Part shown: one piece after another, positions 52,006 to 61,415 of the stretch
Numbering within the stretch: the stretch's first letter is position 1
Layout of the letters: each line of letters begins with the position of its first letter
Source: an uncultured Clostridia bacterium
GTDB lineage: Bacteria > Bacillota > Clostridia > Christensenellales > Borkfalkiaceae
Assembly (NCBI GenBank): GCA_944328495.1
Contig: CALVHR010000004.1
Span: forward strand, 35,222-99,221
Reading direction: 5' to 3'
DNA: 64,000 bases
Made by a program: the position numbers and the translations under genes
The notes under the pieces: generated by a model
What the model was told of the DNA's origin: nothing
Databases searched by the model: none
The model's input: the letters and a program-made list of their open reading frames with translations, nothing else

Positions 52006-52047
52006 AATTTTATTCGGTGTCACGCCGAAGTTTTGTCTTTTTCACCT

Positions 52048-52437
52048 TTATGCCGTGCCTTTTTTCGCCGCTAAAAAACCGCGAATCCCTACCATAAACT
52101 GATACAGCGACAGTAAACACAAAAACACGCCGAAGCCGATGCGCAACGCGCCGCCCGATATCCCCTGCACAAATAGCCCGCCCAAAACCGAAAGTACCGT
52201 CGCAGGAATGATCATCCACAACACTCCGCGCGTGTCGAGCAGCCCGTTCTGTTTGTGCACCCGAAGAGAAGCCGCCGACATTGGCAGAAAGGATAACAGG
52301 TTGACCGATTGCGCCAAATGCTGGGGCACTCCGCAAAATACCGTAAGGATCGGGATCAGCACGGTACCTCCCCCCATCCCCATTCCGCCAAGCACTCCTC
52401 CGGCAAGCCCCGCAACAAAATAAACTAGAAACCGCAT
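52048..52437 (-). CDS. TauE/SafE half-transporter, second gene
   Basis: 129 residues, four membrane helices; signature GGVLGGMGMGGGTVLIPIL. Normal TauE/SafE anion exporters have about 250 residues with two such halves; here each half is its own gene. Start ATG 52437 after AGAGG, 13 bases behind the first half. Possible cargo: sulfite, sulfonates or other sulfur anions. Confidence 0.85.
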   Translation of the reverse strand: MRFLVYFVAGLAGGVLGGMGMGGGTVLIPILTVFCGVPQHLAQSVNLLSFLPMSAASLRVHKQNGLLDTRGVLWMIIPATVLSVLGGLFVQGISGGALRIGFGVFLCLLSLYQFMVGIRGFLAAKKGTA

Positions 52438-52450
52438 CGCCGTCCTCTCG

Positions 52451-52813
52451 CTATACAATCATCCGCACACCTGCCGCAAACATGACTGCCGCAAACAGGA
52501 TGGTCGCAAGATCGGGTGTGATCGATCCGAGAACTTTTGCTCCCGCGATCCCCCCCGCAAGCACCCCTAAACTCACCGCTATAAATAACTCCGTATCAAA
52601 TTGCCCGCTCCACAGGTATACGATCGCACTCGCCAGGCTTACGGGCAGAATCACGAGAATTGCCGTGGCATGCGCAACCAGCGGCGGCTTTTTCCCGACC
52701 GACGTCAAAAGCGGCACAACGATCATCCCGCCTCCCCCGCCGAATATTCCGTTTACTGCGCCCGTTACACATCCCGCCGCAGCAAGCGATACCTTGTTTT
52801 TTAACCGAAGCAT
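52451..52813 (-). CDS. TauE/SafE half-transporter, first gene
   Basis: 120 residues, four membrane helices; signature GAVNGIFGGGGGMIVVPLL equivalent to that of its neighbour. The two proteins should combine into one eight-helix exporter. GGAGG precedes the ATG. Near the sulfur-handling theme of the window, but 35 kb from those genes, so no functional tie is shown. Confidence 0.85.
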   Translation of the reverse strand: MLRLKNKVSLAAAGCVTGAVNGIFGGGGGMIVVPLLTSVGKKPPLVAHATAILVILPVSLASAIVYLWSGQFDTELFIAVSLGVLAGGIAGAKVLGSITPDLATILFAAVMFAAGVRMIV

Positions 52814-52908
52814 CCCCCCAAATCCTCCTTTTCTTTCCTTTTATAATTATAAGTTTGCGCGTTACAGGAAAAATAATGAGATTTTCACCTTTTTTTTATC
52901 TTTATTGC

Positions 52909-52937
52909 TTGATTTTAATCGCCTTTTATATTAAAAT
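52909..52937 (+). promoter_or_regulatory. Promoter of the large surface protein gene
   Basis: TTGATT (52909-52914), 17-base spacer, TAAAAT (52932-52937). Confidence 0.7.
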
Positions 52938-52995
52938 AAGATAGTACGATTTAAAAGTATCTTTTTAATTTTATCTTTCTACAAAAAGGTGTTTT

Positions 52996-55900
52996 ATGGC
53001 TAAAAACAAACATTCAAGAAAACTGAGAATCGCAACTTTATTCCTGACGTTCGTCATGATCCTTGCATTCTGTGCATTCTTCCTCGCCGCTTGCGCGACA
53101 ACGACGGAAGAGAACGAAGAAGAGGATACTTCCGTCAAGAAAACGGATACTCAGACTTTCAAAAACGGCAACTTTGAGTACTTCGACGACAACAGCGAGA
53201 GTTATCTTATCTCCACGCCCGAAAGCTGGACAAGCTCCACCGGCTCGAACAGCAGCGGCGTGAGCGCCAGCTCGTCTGTCGCGAAATCGGGTATCGTCGA
53301 TACCTCCATCGATTGGAGTACTTTCGTAGACGCTTACAACGACTACGAATATTACAGCGACCTCGACGATAATGACCCCGCTTTGGAAGATGCCAAATAT
53401 TATAAGGATATCGACAATAACTACGATATCCCCGGCTGGGATATCGCCGATGCCGCCAAAGGTGAAGACGAGGACGCCGCTTCGGACGATGCCGTCAAAA
53501 CTGCGGCAAAGGCGCTCAATCCCGGTACCCACTGGGGAGATGACGTCGGCGATAACGGAACACATGTTTTGATGCTGCATAACTATCGTTCCAATAAGAT
53601 GGGAACCGCAGCCAAGTATACATCGACCTCCATTACCCTCGCCGCGGGAACCGCCGCAAAATTTTCTGTCTGGGTCAAAACATCCAATCTCACTTATAAC
53701 GACGGCACCGCCGTGGACGGCAACAGAGGCGCTTACATCGAAGTCTCCAATACCGTCGGCGGTCAGACCCAGGATTCTTTGATCGTACGCAACATCAATA
53801 CCGATGAATGGGAACAGTATACATTCTACGTGAAAGCATCTTCGTATGCAACGACCACTTTCTCCGTCATCCTCGGGCTCGGCATGCAGGCGGAAAGCAC
53901 TTCCACCAACTATTATGAATATGTGCAGGGCTATGCGTTCTTCGATGACCTCACCTATGAAGTCATGACCGCAGATGAATTTGACGATAATCTTACTACA
54001 AACGTGACCGTATCGCAGCAGAGAACCAAACTCGATCTCTCTTTCGGCAGCGACGCTTGGAAATTTGACGCGGCCGAGCTTACGGATAATTCTTTCTCCC
54101 TCGATCTCGATACCGTGCAGTTTGCCGCTCTGGATATCTCCGGGGCTGTGGTAGACGACACGAAAGACAACGCAAACCGCTACGAAAACACCTATATCGA
54201 ATATTTTAAAGATAAATTCAACTCCGCAGAATTAAAAGCGCAACAAGACCAGATTAAGAAAGACAAAGAACTTTCAAAAGTTGTTAACAAGAGCAATATC
54301 GACAGCGGAGATTATACCGCAGCATTCAAAAAGGATTTTGAAAAATTCAATGATCTTTCTTTCGGCGGTGCCGATGAAAATATCCTTGTCTTGTACAGCG
54401 GTAAAGGAGCCCCCTACACCGCAACCCTTACCTCCGGAGAATTCAAGCTCGCAAAAGATTCTTACATGATGATCACTTTCTGGGTCAAGACATCCGACTT
54501 GCAGGGAGGCACGGGGGCGCAGATTACCCTCATCGATGCGGACAACGAAACCTCGATCGCGGCATTCGATACCACTACCCTGACAGGTACTGACCTCGTT
54601 GATGACCAGAAAAAGGACAAAGAAGAATATCAGGATATCAACGACGGCTGGCAGCAATGCTTCTTCTATCTCACCAATGACACAGACGAAACCCGTACTT
54701 TTAGCCTCGAATTTTCATACGGTCCCACCTCGATATCCGGCTCAACGCTTTCTTCGTTTACTCCCGGCTATGCGGCCTTCACGGGATTTGAAACAGCAAC
54801 CGTCGAGAGTGAAGAATATTCCCTCAAAACCACGGGAACATACGCCGTTGAAGTCGCGCTCAAAGGCAGCGAATTTGTGTCCGAAAGCGTGTTCGACGAT
54901 GTTTCTTACGCCTACCCCGACGCGATCAAGACAGGGTTTGCCGATCCCCGCAACTATTCGGGGGTATATGGCAACAGCACCTATGTCGGCGGTGAAACCG
55001 TAGGCGATACAGACCGGCTCGCAACTGCAGGACTTCTCAACCGCGAATATGCAGCCGATTATGCGACTTCACTCAGCGAAGCTCTGACAAACTGCCCGTC
55101 GCTCGTAGATGCGATCGCAAACTGGGATACCGTGTTCGGCAAAGACTGCACCCAGCCCCTGCTCATCGCCAATACCGTAGAATCGTACGGGTTCTATTCG
55201 AGCAGTACCGCTTCCATCTCTGCCAGCTCCTATTCGATCGTGACGGTGCGCGTGATGCTCAGCGCAAAAACCACCGCGAACGTTTATCTCATCGATACCG
55301 CGGATCCCGAATTCGGCGATAAACAGTACGTTTCCCCCATCGAGTATACCTCGGGCGTTTCCTATCGCTATGATGAAAACGGAAATGTAGTAAATAAGGA
55401 TCCCGAAGCAGACGATTACAGCGCAAAGACCAATACCCTGTTCTACAAACAAGATAACGGACTTTGGTTTACCGCAAAAGATTTTACCGGCGACACATAC
55501 TATGCCAACCTCGCAAATTACGAGCGCGACGCCGAAACAGGCGACCTGCTCGATGCAAGCGGAAACGTGGTCTATTATGCGACCGAGGAAGACGGCGTCT
55601 ATTATCGCTATAAAGACGCGAACAGCGATGCTCTCTCTGTGAAAGTAAAAGACTTCGCAGACGCAGGCATTGACTTGACCGGCGCTGTCCGCCAGCAGGC
55701 GAAATCAAAGGCGCTTTCACAGGAAATCGTCAATGACGGCGATACAACTTCTGGCTGGATTTATGTACGCTTCTTTATCGCGACAGGCGACGAAGCGAAA
55801 AATTACAGATTGGAAGTTTGGTCCGGTGATCGCAAAGGCGAAACCACGAACCCCGCAGACAGCTTTGTTGCGTTCGACGTCGTCGAATACAGCGAATTGA

Positions 55901-56676
55901 CAGCAGAAAAATTTGACGAACAAGTTAATTCGCGACTTGATAAGCTTGCAACCGATCTCAAGTACGACGATGCCGACGCTTTGAAGAAGGCTTATGACGC
56001 CGATCCCGACAGTTTTGCCGATAAGACGGACGGGAAAGAGCTTATCCTCTTCCACTTCTCTCTCTTCGATGATAACAGCTACACCTCGTATGACGCCGAT
56101 TATTCGGATGCGGAAGTCGATCCGTACAGCGACTATAACGCGGACGATTATTCCACCGAAGTCGCGTATCTGCGTTACAATAACGCTTCTGCCGCGGACG
56201 GCCGTGTTTATTACGACACTTTCGTGAACTATGCGGCAAGCGAAATAGCGGTTACCACGACGACTGAAGAGGAAGAAGAGACCGAAGACACTACCACGAC
56301 CCCTACCGACCAGAACGTATGGCTGCTCGTAGTTTCCATTGTGCTCGCAGTTGTGCTCATCTTCACGATGCTTGCCCTGCTCCTGCGGAAACTCCTCGCG
56401 AATGTCCGCGTAAAAGGACCTCGCTCCAACCGCAAAGGACCTTCGTATGACAACAAGCGCAAACGTTATATTCGCAAGCTCCGTCTGGAAGAAGCGGAAC
56501 ACGATGATAGCGCCGACGATGTCCTGCCTGACGAGGATGAAATCTCCGAGGAAGATATTTACAAAGTAGATCTACCCGAAGAATCTGAGATCAGCGAAGC
56601 AGAATCTGAATCCGACGACAAAGAAAAAGGCGGCTCTGACAATTCGGATGGCAGCGATAATGGCGAAAATGCCTGA
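52996..56676 (+). CDS. Large surface protein with beta-sandwich modules, C-terminal membrane anchor and acidic tail
   Basis: 1226 residues. N-terminal signal with lipobox FLAAC (Cys33) and a Glu/Thr-rich linker. Then about three jelly-roll, carbohydrate-binding-like modules: near 55-330 (FKNGNFEYF; AAKFSVWVKTSNL), 470-650 (YMMITFWVKTSDL) and 740-1020 (IVTVRVMLSAK; GWIYVRFFIATGD). A Thr/Glu-rich stalk, a membrane helix (about 1107-1130) and a 96-residue cytoplasmic tail that is first basic, then strongly acidic, follow. No catalytic motif recognised. Possibly lipidated and also membrane-spanning, which is odd. Likely function: glycan binding or adhesion. AAGGTG before ATG. Confidence 0.8.
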   Translation: MAKNKHSRKLRIATLFLTFVMILAFCAFFLAACATTTEENEEEDTSVKKTDTQTFKNGNFEYFDDNSESYLISTPESWTSSTGSNSSGVSASSSVAKSGIVDTSIDWSTFVDAYNDYEYYSDLDDNDPALEDAKYYKDIDNNYDIPGWDIADAAKGEDEDAASDDAVKTAAKALNPGTHWGDDVGDNGTHVLMLHNYRSNKMGTAAKYTSTSITLAAGTAAKFSVWVKTSNLTYNDGTAVDGNRGAYIEVSNTVGGQTQDSLIVRNINTDEWEQYTFYVKASSYATTTFSVILGLGMQAESTSTNYYEYVQGYAFFDDLTYEVMTADEFDDNLTTNVTVSQQRTKLDLSFGSDAWKFDAAELTDNSFSLDLDTVQFAALDISGAVVDDTKDNANRYENTYIEYFKDKFNSAELKAQQDQIKKDKELSKVVNKSNIDSGDYTAAFKKDFEKFNDLSFGGADENILVLYSGKGAPYTATLTSGEFKLAKDSYMMITFWVKTSDLQGGTGAQITLIDADNETSIAAFDTTTLTGTDLVDDQKKDKEEYQDINDGWQQCFFYLTNDTDETRTFSLEFSYGPTSISGSTLSSFTPGYAAFTGFETATVESEEYSLKTTGTYAVEVALKGSEFVSESVFDDVSYAYPDAIKTGFADPRNYSGVYGNSTYVGGETVGDTDRLATAGLLNREYAADYATSLSEALTNCPSLVDAIANWDTVFGKDCTQPLLIANTVESYGFYSSSTASISASSYSIVTVRVMLSAKTTANVYLIDTADPEFGDKQYVSPIEYTSGVSYRYDENGNVVNKDPEADDYSAKTNTLFYKQDNGLWFTAKDFTGDTYYANLANYERDAETGDLLDASGNVVYYATEEDGVYYRYKDANSDALSVKVKDFADAGIDLTGAVRQQAKSKALSQEIVNDGDTTSGWIYVRFFIATGDEAKNYRLEVWSGDRKGETTNPADSFVAFDVVEYSELTAEKFDEQVNSRLDKLATDLKYDDADALKKAYDADPDSFADKTDGKELILFHFSLFDDNSYTSYDADYSDAEVDPYSDYNADDYSTEVAYLRYNNASAADGRVYYDTFVNYAASEIAVTTTTEEEEETEDTTTTPTDQNVWLLVVSIVLAVVLIFTMLALLLRKLLANVRVKGPRSNRKGPSYDNKRKRYIRKLRLEEAEHDDSADDVLPDEDEISEEDIYKVDLPEESEISEAESESDDKEKGGSDNSDGSDNGENA

Positions 56677-56700
56677 ACCTAATAAAAAATAACATCGAAT

Positions 56701-56739
56701 AACAGGATCCCCGAAAGCAGAGCTTTCGGGGATCCTGTT
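56701..56739 (+). terminator. Terminator after the surface protein gene
   Basis: 18-base arms AACAGGATCCCCGAAAGC and complement around AGA, tail TTTTCTGTT. The 56740-56972 stretch behind it has an AATCG-rich imperfect hairpin (about 56793-56822) and no gene. Confidence 0.85.
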
Positions 56740-56972
56740 TTCTGTTATGGTCTTGTTTCTCGATCCGTGACCGTCAAAGATATTTCAAGTTTAAATTGTT
56801 CGGTCCGATTTTTTAAAATCGAACCGCCGCGAAGAAGCGTGCACCGCAATGCCGACATTTTATTTCTGCCGCAACGCTTGAAAAAGTGATTTACAAAAAT
56901 CTCTTGCCGTCTCTTTGTATCTCCCTGACGAGCTGCTTTCCCGATGCCTCACAAAATATACTTTTGGAGTTA

Positions 56973-58262
56973 TCAAACATCCGCCAAATTATGTCTTAGC
57001 CCTTTGGGGTAATGATTTTTTATCACGGCATTTGCGATCTTTCCCAATCCAAGCGGATATCCTCCATATGCTACGGCGCACCAACCGCGCTTTCCGTTTC
57101 CGCCCGGCAATTCTTCGCCTCGAATATAATGCATTGCATCCTCTGCCGAAACATCCGAAATATTTAAAAAGTCCTCTCTTGGCGTACCCAATGCCAACGC
57201 ATGGGAAGGTTCAAACCGCCCGCCTCGGTCTTCCCCCAGCAAGAGCCCTGCTCGAAGCACTTTTAACCCGTTCAGGCTGACGCCAAGTTCCGCTACCAAA
57301 CTGAGCATATTCCCGAATGAAACAATATTCCCTTCCTGCGGGCGTCTCAGAAATTCTCTTTCAAAACTGCGGTACAGCGCCAACGATTTTTTGTCCGCAC
57401 TCAATTTTTGCGGACGCAACCGCGCGGTCTCACCGTCTTTTTTTTGAAATAGCACCGCAAAGTGCCCTTCGCCACGATCCCGATGCGGATAGATCTTTCG
57501 CTGTTCCAATAATACAAACTCCGGAAACGTTCTTACAAACCACTCCGCATTGCGTTCGTCCTCCTCTTCCGAAAAAGTACAAGTCGAATAAACCAATAGT
57601 CCTTCGGGCGCAAGCATTTTTGCAGCGCTGTGCAGAATTTTTTTCTGCCGCGCCGCACACATCTCTACGTTTTCCTCGCTCCATTGCTTTGCCGCTTCGC
57701 TCTCTTTGCGAAACATGCCCTCTCCCGAACAGGGCGCATCCACCAAAATTTTATCGAAATACCCGACAAACCGCTGTGCCAGCTGTTCGGGATCGACACA
57801 GGTGACAATTGCGTTTGGCACCCCCATACGCTCAACGTTCTGCAACAATATTCGCGCACGGTCAGGAATCTTTTCGTTGAGCACAAGAATCCCTTCGCCT
57901 TTCATCGCCTGCGCAAGCTGCGTACTCTTGCCGCCGGGAGCGGCACAAAGATCGAGTACGCGTTCTCCGGGCTGCACCCGTAAAAGCGGCACTGCGCACA
58001 TGGCGCTCGGCTCTTGCACATAGAACAAGCCCGCGTCGTGATACAGGCACTTCCCGGGCTTTTCTTCGTGAATATATATGCCGTTCTTCTCCCATTCAAC
58101 GCGGCCGTCTGTGGGAAAAGGCAAGATATTTTCCAACATATCCGCCGAAATCTTCAATGTGTTTGCCCGTATAGCCCGCTGAGGCGCCTGTGCAAGGCAA
58201 GCCGCATATGCTTCGTAATCGGACAATTGCTCGCGCATCCTCTGCAAATACTTTTCGATCAT
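56973..58262 (-). CDS. NOL1/NOP2/Sun-family rRNA cytosine methyltransferase
   Basis: 429 residues: S-adenosylmethionine-binding LDLCAAPGGKSTQLA, catalytic DAPCSGEGMFRK and STCTFSEEEDE with the two active cysteines, and a C-terminal PUA-like domain. It resembles RsmF, which makes 5-methylcytosine in 16S rRNA, rather than RsmB. Overlaps the exonuclease gene by four bases. Confidence 0.9.
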   Translation of the reverse strand: MIEKYLQRMREQLSDYEAYAACLAQAPQRAIRANTLKISADMLENILPFPTDGRVEWEKNGIYIHEEKPGKCLYHDAGLFYVQEPSAMCAVPLLRVQPGERVLDLCAAPGGKSTQLAQAMKGEGILVLNEKIPDRARILLQNVERMGVPNAIVTCVDPEQLAQRFVGYFDKILVDAPCSGEGMFRKESEAAKQWSEENVEMCAARQKKILHSAAKMLAPEGLLVYSTCTFSEEEDERNAEWFVRTFPEFVLLEQRKIYPHRDRGEGHFAVLFQKKDGETARLRPQKLSADKKSLALYRSFEREFLRRPQEGNIVSFGNMLSLVAELGVSLNGLKVLRAGLLLGEDRGGRFEPSHALALGTPREDFLNISDVSAEDAMHYIRGEELPGGNGKRGWCAVAYGGYPLGLGKIANAVIKNHYPKGLRHNLADV

Positions 58263-59233
58263 TCTTCTTCCGCCAGAAACTGCCGACGAAAATCAGACAG
58301 TTTAAAAATATCAGAAATTTTGCCTTCGTCCCGCATTTTATGCGCAGCTTCTTTGCGTACGCTTTCGTCATTGTCGGCTTCGACAAACGTATTGCAACCT
58401 GAAAGCTTAAAAGAATATTTTCCGCCGCGGCGAACGATCTCCTTTACGAGTTGCTTTGCAAGAGGCAGATCTTCCTCAATGCTCCTCGAAAAGCTGAACC
58501 TCTTCCCGCGCAGTTCCTGCGTTTGCGGACGTACGCGATATCCGTAAACAAAATCGTTGAACTTTGCTCGGCGCTGTCCGCGCTCACGCTTTTCTCGGCG
58601 CTTTTCATTCAGATATTCACTGCGGCGGCGCGAAACACAATTCGAAAACTGATAATTGTCGATCTTACCCGATCGTATCCCGTACTTTTCCAAAAGCTCG
58701 GAAAGACTGCATCCGTCATGTTCGCACATTTCCTGTGCTATGCGCATTGTGGCATATGCGTCATCCGCCGCACAATGAGGTGTATAATCGATCTCAAATA
58801 TTTGCGTCAACGATTCCAGCCCCGCCTGACGGTCATACGTCTCCGTCATTGCCATGTACAAAATCTGCGTGTCTGCAAAACGAAAGGAAAACGACGGCAA
58901 TTTATACCGACGCGTTTCAAGATTCAGATACTTGATGTCATTGATCGCCGCATGCCCGAAAACAAGCTTGTCCTCTCCTTCGAGAAGCTCTTTGATGCGC
59001 GGATAAAAATGCTTGAAATCCGGATAATTCTTAAAATCATCGTAATCGTACGGTAAAACCAGCCCTCCGCCCTGATGATCGGTCAGATGAAACTTTCCGT
59101 TCGGATTGATCAAAATGTCTTCTTTCTTTATAATATTAAATCTTTCATCCGCCACGCAATATCCGAATACACAGATCTTCGCCGTGTTCTTGTATACGCA
59201 TGCGCATTCAATGTCAAAAAATATATAATTCAT
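58259..59233 (-). CDS. DEDD-family 3'-5' exonuclease with BRCT-like C-terminus
   Basis: 324 residues. Exonuclease core 1-180 with FFDIECA (Asp7, Glu9), FGHAAINDIKYL and HCAADDAYATMRIA (DEDDh type). A basic linker (EYLNEKRREKRERGQRR) follows, then a segment (about 240-320, GKRFSFSRSI to KYSFKLSGCNTFVEAD) shaped like a BRCT domain. A repair or RNA-trimming role is possible. Confidence 0.82.
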   Translation of the reverse strand: MNYIFFDIECACVYKNTAKICVFGYCVADERFNIIKKEDILINPNGKFHLTDHQGGGLVLPYDYDDFKNYPDFKHFYPRIKELLEGEDKLVFGHAAINDIKYLNLETRRYKLPSFSFRFADTQILYMAMTETYDRQAGLESLTQIFEIDYTPHCAADDAYATMRIAQEMCEHDGCSLSELLEKYGIRSGKIDNYQFSNCVSRRRSEYLNEKRREKRERGQRRAKFNDFVYGYRVRPQTQELRGKRFSFSRSIEEDLPLAKQLVKEIVRRGGKYSFKLSGCNTFVEADNDESVRKEAAHKMRDEGKISDIFKLSDFRRQFLAEEE

Positions 59234-59330
59234 AAACCTTTCGCGCTTTCATACGTTCATTCTTCCCTAAAATTATACCATAGAGACGACGCTATGTAAA
59301 GCCATTTTCCGACTTTGGCGAGGCATGGCG

Positions 59331-59373
59331 AAAAAAGCCGCGGATACCATGCACCCGCGGCTTTTTTATTTTT
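59331..59373 (-). terminator. Terminator after the ferritin-like gene
   Basis: AAAAAAGCCGCGG and CCGCGGCTTTTTT arms, U-rich on both strands. Confidence 0.85.
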
Positions 59374-59383
59374 TTCGACTGCT

Positions 59384-60631
59384 TTAAGCACCCTTAATAC
59401 GGGCAATGTCCGCATTGTCGTTCTGTCGGTCATTCAGCGCACGAATCGGATGCGCTTTATCCTCATATCGATAGTCTCTGCCGTATTTGCGGATCGTCTT
59501 TTCAATCACCATGTGCGATGCCAGGCTGTTTACATTGCCCTGTACGCCCCGATTATATGAAAAGAATCGGAAATGATCGGGCAGCGTATCGACTTCTTCA
59601 AAACTTTCCGCCCTTCCCGTCAAGCGCACACTCTTTAAAATTTCCCGCACATATTCTTTCTGCGGAACAAACGAGATCAGCTCGGGAAATGCTCCGCCTT
59701 CCGGAAACAGTTGCTGCCAGACCCTGCCTTCGTATTTTTCCATCATTTCGCAGGCAAAACGAAGATGCGAGAGCTCCTCTTCAAAGTGCATCAGCCACAT
59801 GTCTTTGATGCGCGCATCCTTTTCATCGTTGTAACAGCTCCAATATAGATAACATTCCGTGTATTCATGCATGACCATGCATTCAAACATGTCGACGGAC
59901 GGATCGGCAAGACATCCGTATCCCGTCACGTGCTGCTCCTCGATCATTGCAATCTCCGAATACAACTTTCTGCCCAACTCCGATTCATACAAATTTGCTA
60001 TATTGAGATAATAGTTCATCGTCTGTTGTTCCGCCGCCGTTATGATCCCGACATTCAGCCGCGTGATCGGATCACTCAGAAAATTATTGATATAAAAACG
60101 CACATCGTCTTCCGGATGCCGCGCTTCGGCAACCGTAGGCCGCCCCGGCATGATTTCCGTGTAATTCCCAACAAGCTTTTCCGCATGGATACCGCGTTCA
60201 AAATCCAAAAGATCGGCATAACGGTACAAATGATCGAAATCCTCCAAAAGCGCAAAGTCCAGTTGCTTTTTTACATACCCGTTCTTTTCTCTCTTGGCCA
60301 AAATCGCGGTCAGATCCACGGCAAGCTGTTCGTACCCGATCGTATGCTCCAACATGCTCTCGTTGCGAGGTTTTAAGCTCGCGATCCGCTTTTGCTGTTG
60401 CTGTTCCCCTCGGCGGATAAGCGCCATCCCACGACGTACGTCATTATTCGCACAATGCCTCGTAAACCGCGACGTATTCCAGATCGCTTCAAATTCCGTA
60501 CCGTTCATCAGTATCATCCGCACCCGCGTATAAGGGTCCACCGTCTCTTTGTCATACGGCTTTACATTGATACTTTTCCAGTTTTTGTAAATCTTTGTAA
60601 TGTCTTTGGCTTTCTCTTCAAAAGGGTTCAT
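59384..60631 (-). CDS. Ferritin-like superfamily protein of unknown function
   Basis: 415 residues, almost all helical. Repeated Glu/His pairs typical of diiron four-helix bundles are seen: EHTIGYEQLAVD, RGIHAEKL, IEEQHVTGY, CMVMHEYTECYLYW and HFEEELSHLRFACEMM. Two bundle halves seem to be joined. I do not recognise a named family. Could be a diiron oxidase, oxygen/peroxide scavenger or metal store. Start ATG 60631 behind AAGGAGG. Monocistronic. Confidence 0.7.
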   Translation of the reverse strand: MNPFEEKAKDITKIYKNWKSINVKPYDKETVDPYTRVRMILMNGTEFEAIWNTSRFTRHCANNDVRRGMALIRRGEQQQQKRIASLKPRNESMLEHTIGYEQLAVDLTAILAKREKNGYVKKQLDFALLEDFDHLYRYADLLDFERGIHAEKLVGNYTEIMPGRPTVAEARHPEDDVRFYINNFLSDPITRLNVGIITAAEQQTMNYYLNIANLYESELGRKLYSEIAMIEEQHVTGYGCLADPSVDMFECMVMHEYTECYLYWSCYNDEKDARIKDMWLMHFEEELSHLRFACEMMEKYEGRVWQQLFPEGGAFPELISFVPQKEYVREILKSVRLTGRAESFEEVDTLPDHFRFFSYNRGVQGNVNSLASHMVIEKTIRKYGRDYRYEDKAHPIRALNDRQNDNADIARIKGA

Positions 60632-60691
60632 ATCCGCCTCCTTGGGTTTTGAAATATTATTCACAAAATATCGATTTTCTATTCCGAAAAT

Positions 60692-60721
60692 TTGCAAACA
60701 AAAGCCCGTTTGTGGTAAAAT
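60692..60721 (+). promoter_or_regulatory. Promoter of mtn-luxS-ung-apgM
   Basis: TTGCAA (60692-60697), 18-base spacer, TAAAAT (60716-60721). Confidence 0.65.
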
Positions 60722-60758
60722 ATATGTTGAAAAAAGCATTTTTACGGAGGAAGTTTGC

Positions 60759-61415
60759 ATGCTCGCCATAATCGCCGCCATGAAAAAAGAAGCGGACGTC
60801 CTGCTCGGCCAATCCGTTACAGAGCCGCCCCGTAACCTTTACGGCAAAGAAATTACGTACGGCAAATTCAAAGGCGTACCATATACTTTGATCTTGTCAG
60901 GCGTCGGAAAATCCAATGCCGCAGCAGCAGCGATGCTTGCACTCTCACTGGGTGCAAATCGCATCGTGAACATCGGCGTCGCCGGCGGATTGACTCAAAA
61001 AGCAAAAATAGGAAAAATTTTGCAGATCTGCCGCGCCGTACAGTTTGATTTCGACCTGAGCATGATCAACCATACGCCTGTCGGTACCCTCGACGAATAT
61101 ACTTCCCCTTATTTCCCTCTCGAAACAAGGACGACTGCTTTTTTGCCCGCAACACTTGCAACCGCCGACCGATTCGGCTGCGGACATGCGGACGATGCCC
61201 TTTTAAAAGCTCTCGGCGCCGATGTGTGGGACATGGAAGGAGCCGCAATCGCGCACATCGCTTTTGCCGCAGGCGTGCCTTGCTTTGCCTTTAAAGCGAT
61301 TTCCGACAACGCCGGCGAAAACAGCCCCCGCGAATACAGTGAAAACCTGCAAACGGCACTCAGCGCTCTCTCCGACACACTGCCCGATATTTTTTCCGAG
61401 GTCTCCCATGAATAA
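60759..61415 (+). CDS. mtn: 5'-methylthioadenosine/S-adenosylhomocysteine nucleosidase
   Basis: 218 residues. IAAMKKEADVLL at the start, NIGVAGGL, and the substrate-binding and catalytic motifs WDMEGAAIAHIA and AISDNAG. Cleaves adenine from S-adenosylhomocysteine (and methylthioadenosine, a spermidine synthase by-product). GGAGG before ATG. Coupled to luxS by an eight-base overlap. Confidence 0.94.
   Translation: MLAIIAAMKKEADVLLGQSVTEPPRNLYGKEITYGKFKGVPYTLILSGVGKSNAAAAAMLALSLGANRIVNIGVAGGLTQKAKIGKILQICRAVQFDFDLSMINHTPVGTLDEYTSPYFPLETRTTAFLPATLATADRFGCGHADDALLKALGADVWDMEGAAIAHIAFAAGVPCFAFKAISDNAGENSPREYSENLQTALSALSDTLPDIFSEVSHE

Noticed and set aside
55717-56502. Long open frame antisense to the surface protein gene
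   Set aside because: It lies wholly inside a gene with clear signal peptide and domain structure, has no ribosome site, and reflects the codon bias of the sense strand.
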